A stretch of DNA of 5,299 nt from Bacteroidales bacterium (GTDB taxonomy: Bacteria > Bacteroidota > Bacteroidia > Bacteroidales > UBA932), in NCBI GenBank assembly GCA_024681565.1, contig JAILAO010000096.1:1-5299 (forward strand), written 5' to 3'. The notes below the pieces were generated by a model, which made no database searches, was not told the DNA's origin, and saw only the letters and a list, made by a program, of their open reading frames with translations. The number at the start of each line of letters is the position of its first letter. Position 1 is the stretch's first letter. A program made the translations under genes and the position numbers. This document shows, piece after piece, positions 4,821 through 5,299 of the stretch.

Positions 4821-5299
4821 ATGGAACATCTTATCGAAAAGGCCCGCGCCCTGGCTGTAGAGACGTTAAAAGACGATGTGCGCCACGACGGAACCCCCTT
4901 CATCGGGCATCCTGACAATGTCGCCCGCATCGTTGCGGACGAAATCGGCCTTCCGGAGGCCTGCGTGGCCGCCGTTTATCTCCACGAAGCCGCCCGGCTG
5001 CACCCCGACGTCGACCTCAGCGCATTTCCCCGGGATGTCCTTACCCTCGTGGACGGCCTGAACAAGATCTCGACCATCAAACCCAAAGATACCCGCCTGG
5101 AAGCGGAGAACTACAAACGGCTCATCGTCCAGTATTCCACCGATCCGCGCGTGACCGTGATCAAGATCGCAGACCGCCTGGAAGTGATGCGCCAGCTGCA
5201 GATCTTTCCCAAGACCTCCCGTGACCAGAAACTGCTGGAAACCCTGATGCTCTACATGCCGCTGGCGCACCAGCTCGGCCTGTACAACATCAACAACGA
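4821..5299 (+). CDS. RelA/SpoT-family (p)ppGpp enzyme, N-terminal HD domain (partial)
   Basis: The first 159 codons of a long alarmone enzyme that continues beyond the window. The fragment covers the HD (ppGpp hydrolase) domain and the entry to the synthetase domain. Recognisable SpoT-like landmarks are DGTPFIGHPDNVARIVADE (23-41, with His30), VDGLNKIS (77-84), the ENYKRLIV helix (96-103), VIKIADRLEVMRQL (113-126) and the bridge LMLYMPLAHQLGLYNI (142-157). Of the metal and catalytic residues, His30, His55 and Asp118 remain. The HD pair is His55-Glu56, the usual ED pair is Arg59-Leu60, and the Asn after ADR is Val122. I infer that hydrolysis is weak or lost, so the protein is probably a synthetase-type RelA; the synthetase domain itself lies outside the window. 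An in-frame ATG at 4788 would add 11 residues but precedes the predicted transcript start, so 4821 is preferred. It is divergent from the recombinase and functionally unrelated to the fimbrial genes as far as can be seen. Confidence 0.9.
   Translation, partial: MEHLIEKARALAVETLKDDVRHDGTPFIGHPDNVARIVADEIGLPEACVAAVYLHEAARLHPDVDLSAFPRDVLTLVDGLNKISTIKPKDTRLEAENYKRLIVQYSTDPRVTVIKIADRLEVMRQLQIFPKTSRDQKLLETLMLYMPLAHQLGLYNINN

Noticed and set aside
4866..5270. Minus-strand open frame of 134 codons opposite the RelA/SpoT gene
   Set aside because: The opposite frame matches the RelA/SpoT family along its whole length; the antisense protein resembles nothing known.

Overview
The window looks like Bacteroidales DNA with high GC content, possibly Alistipes or another Rikenellaceae member. 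The family content (DUF3575, DUF5119, fimbrillin lipoproteins, an Mpi-type serine invertase), the TAnnTTTG-type promoter boxes and the lack of Shine-Dalgarno sequences support the order. The genus is only a guess from base composition.

Four genes on the minus strand, read from about 3942 down to 1, form a surface-fimbria operon. The first is an outer-membrane protein with an OmpA-like N-terminal part and a DUF3575 barrel (2632-3942). It is followed by a DUF5119 lipoprotein (1619-2635) whose start overlaps the previous stop as ATGA. Next is a fimbrillin of the Mfa_like_1 type (292-1554), then a second lipoprotein cut off by the window edge (1-236). I infer that they build and anchor a type V pilus-like fibre exported as lipoproteins.

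Upstream of the operon and on the same strand is a serine recombinase of the Mpi (master DNA invertase) family (3988-4713). Its 3' end overlaps what appears to be a 110-bp invertible segment (4003-4112) bounded by an 11-bp perfect inverted repeat, GGACATTAAAA/TTTTAATGTCC. The segment carries a Bacteroidetes-type promoter (-7 box at 4089-4096) pointing away from the fimbrial operon, and a rho-independent terminator (4010-4040) acting toward it. The sequenced orientation is therefore predicted to be OFF. Inversion would aim the promoter at the operon with a leader of roughly 70 nt, reverse the terminator, and replace the last 37 residues of the recombinase with a 12-residue tail. This combined switch is the most interesting item in the window. 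It is inferred from sequence only.

To the right, divergent from the recombinase, a RelA/SpoT-family alarmone protein begins (4821 to beyond 5299) behind a perfect TATATTTG box. Its N-terminal HD hydrolase domain lacks several catalytic residues, so it is probably a synthetase-only (RelA-like) enzyme. No RNA genes, CRISPR arrays or insertion sequences were seen.
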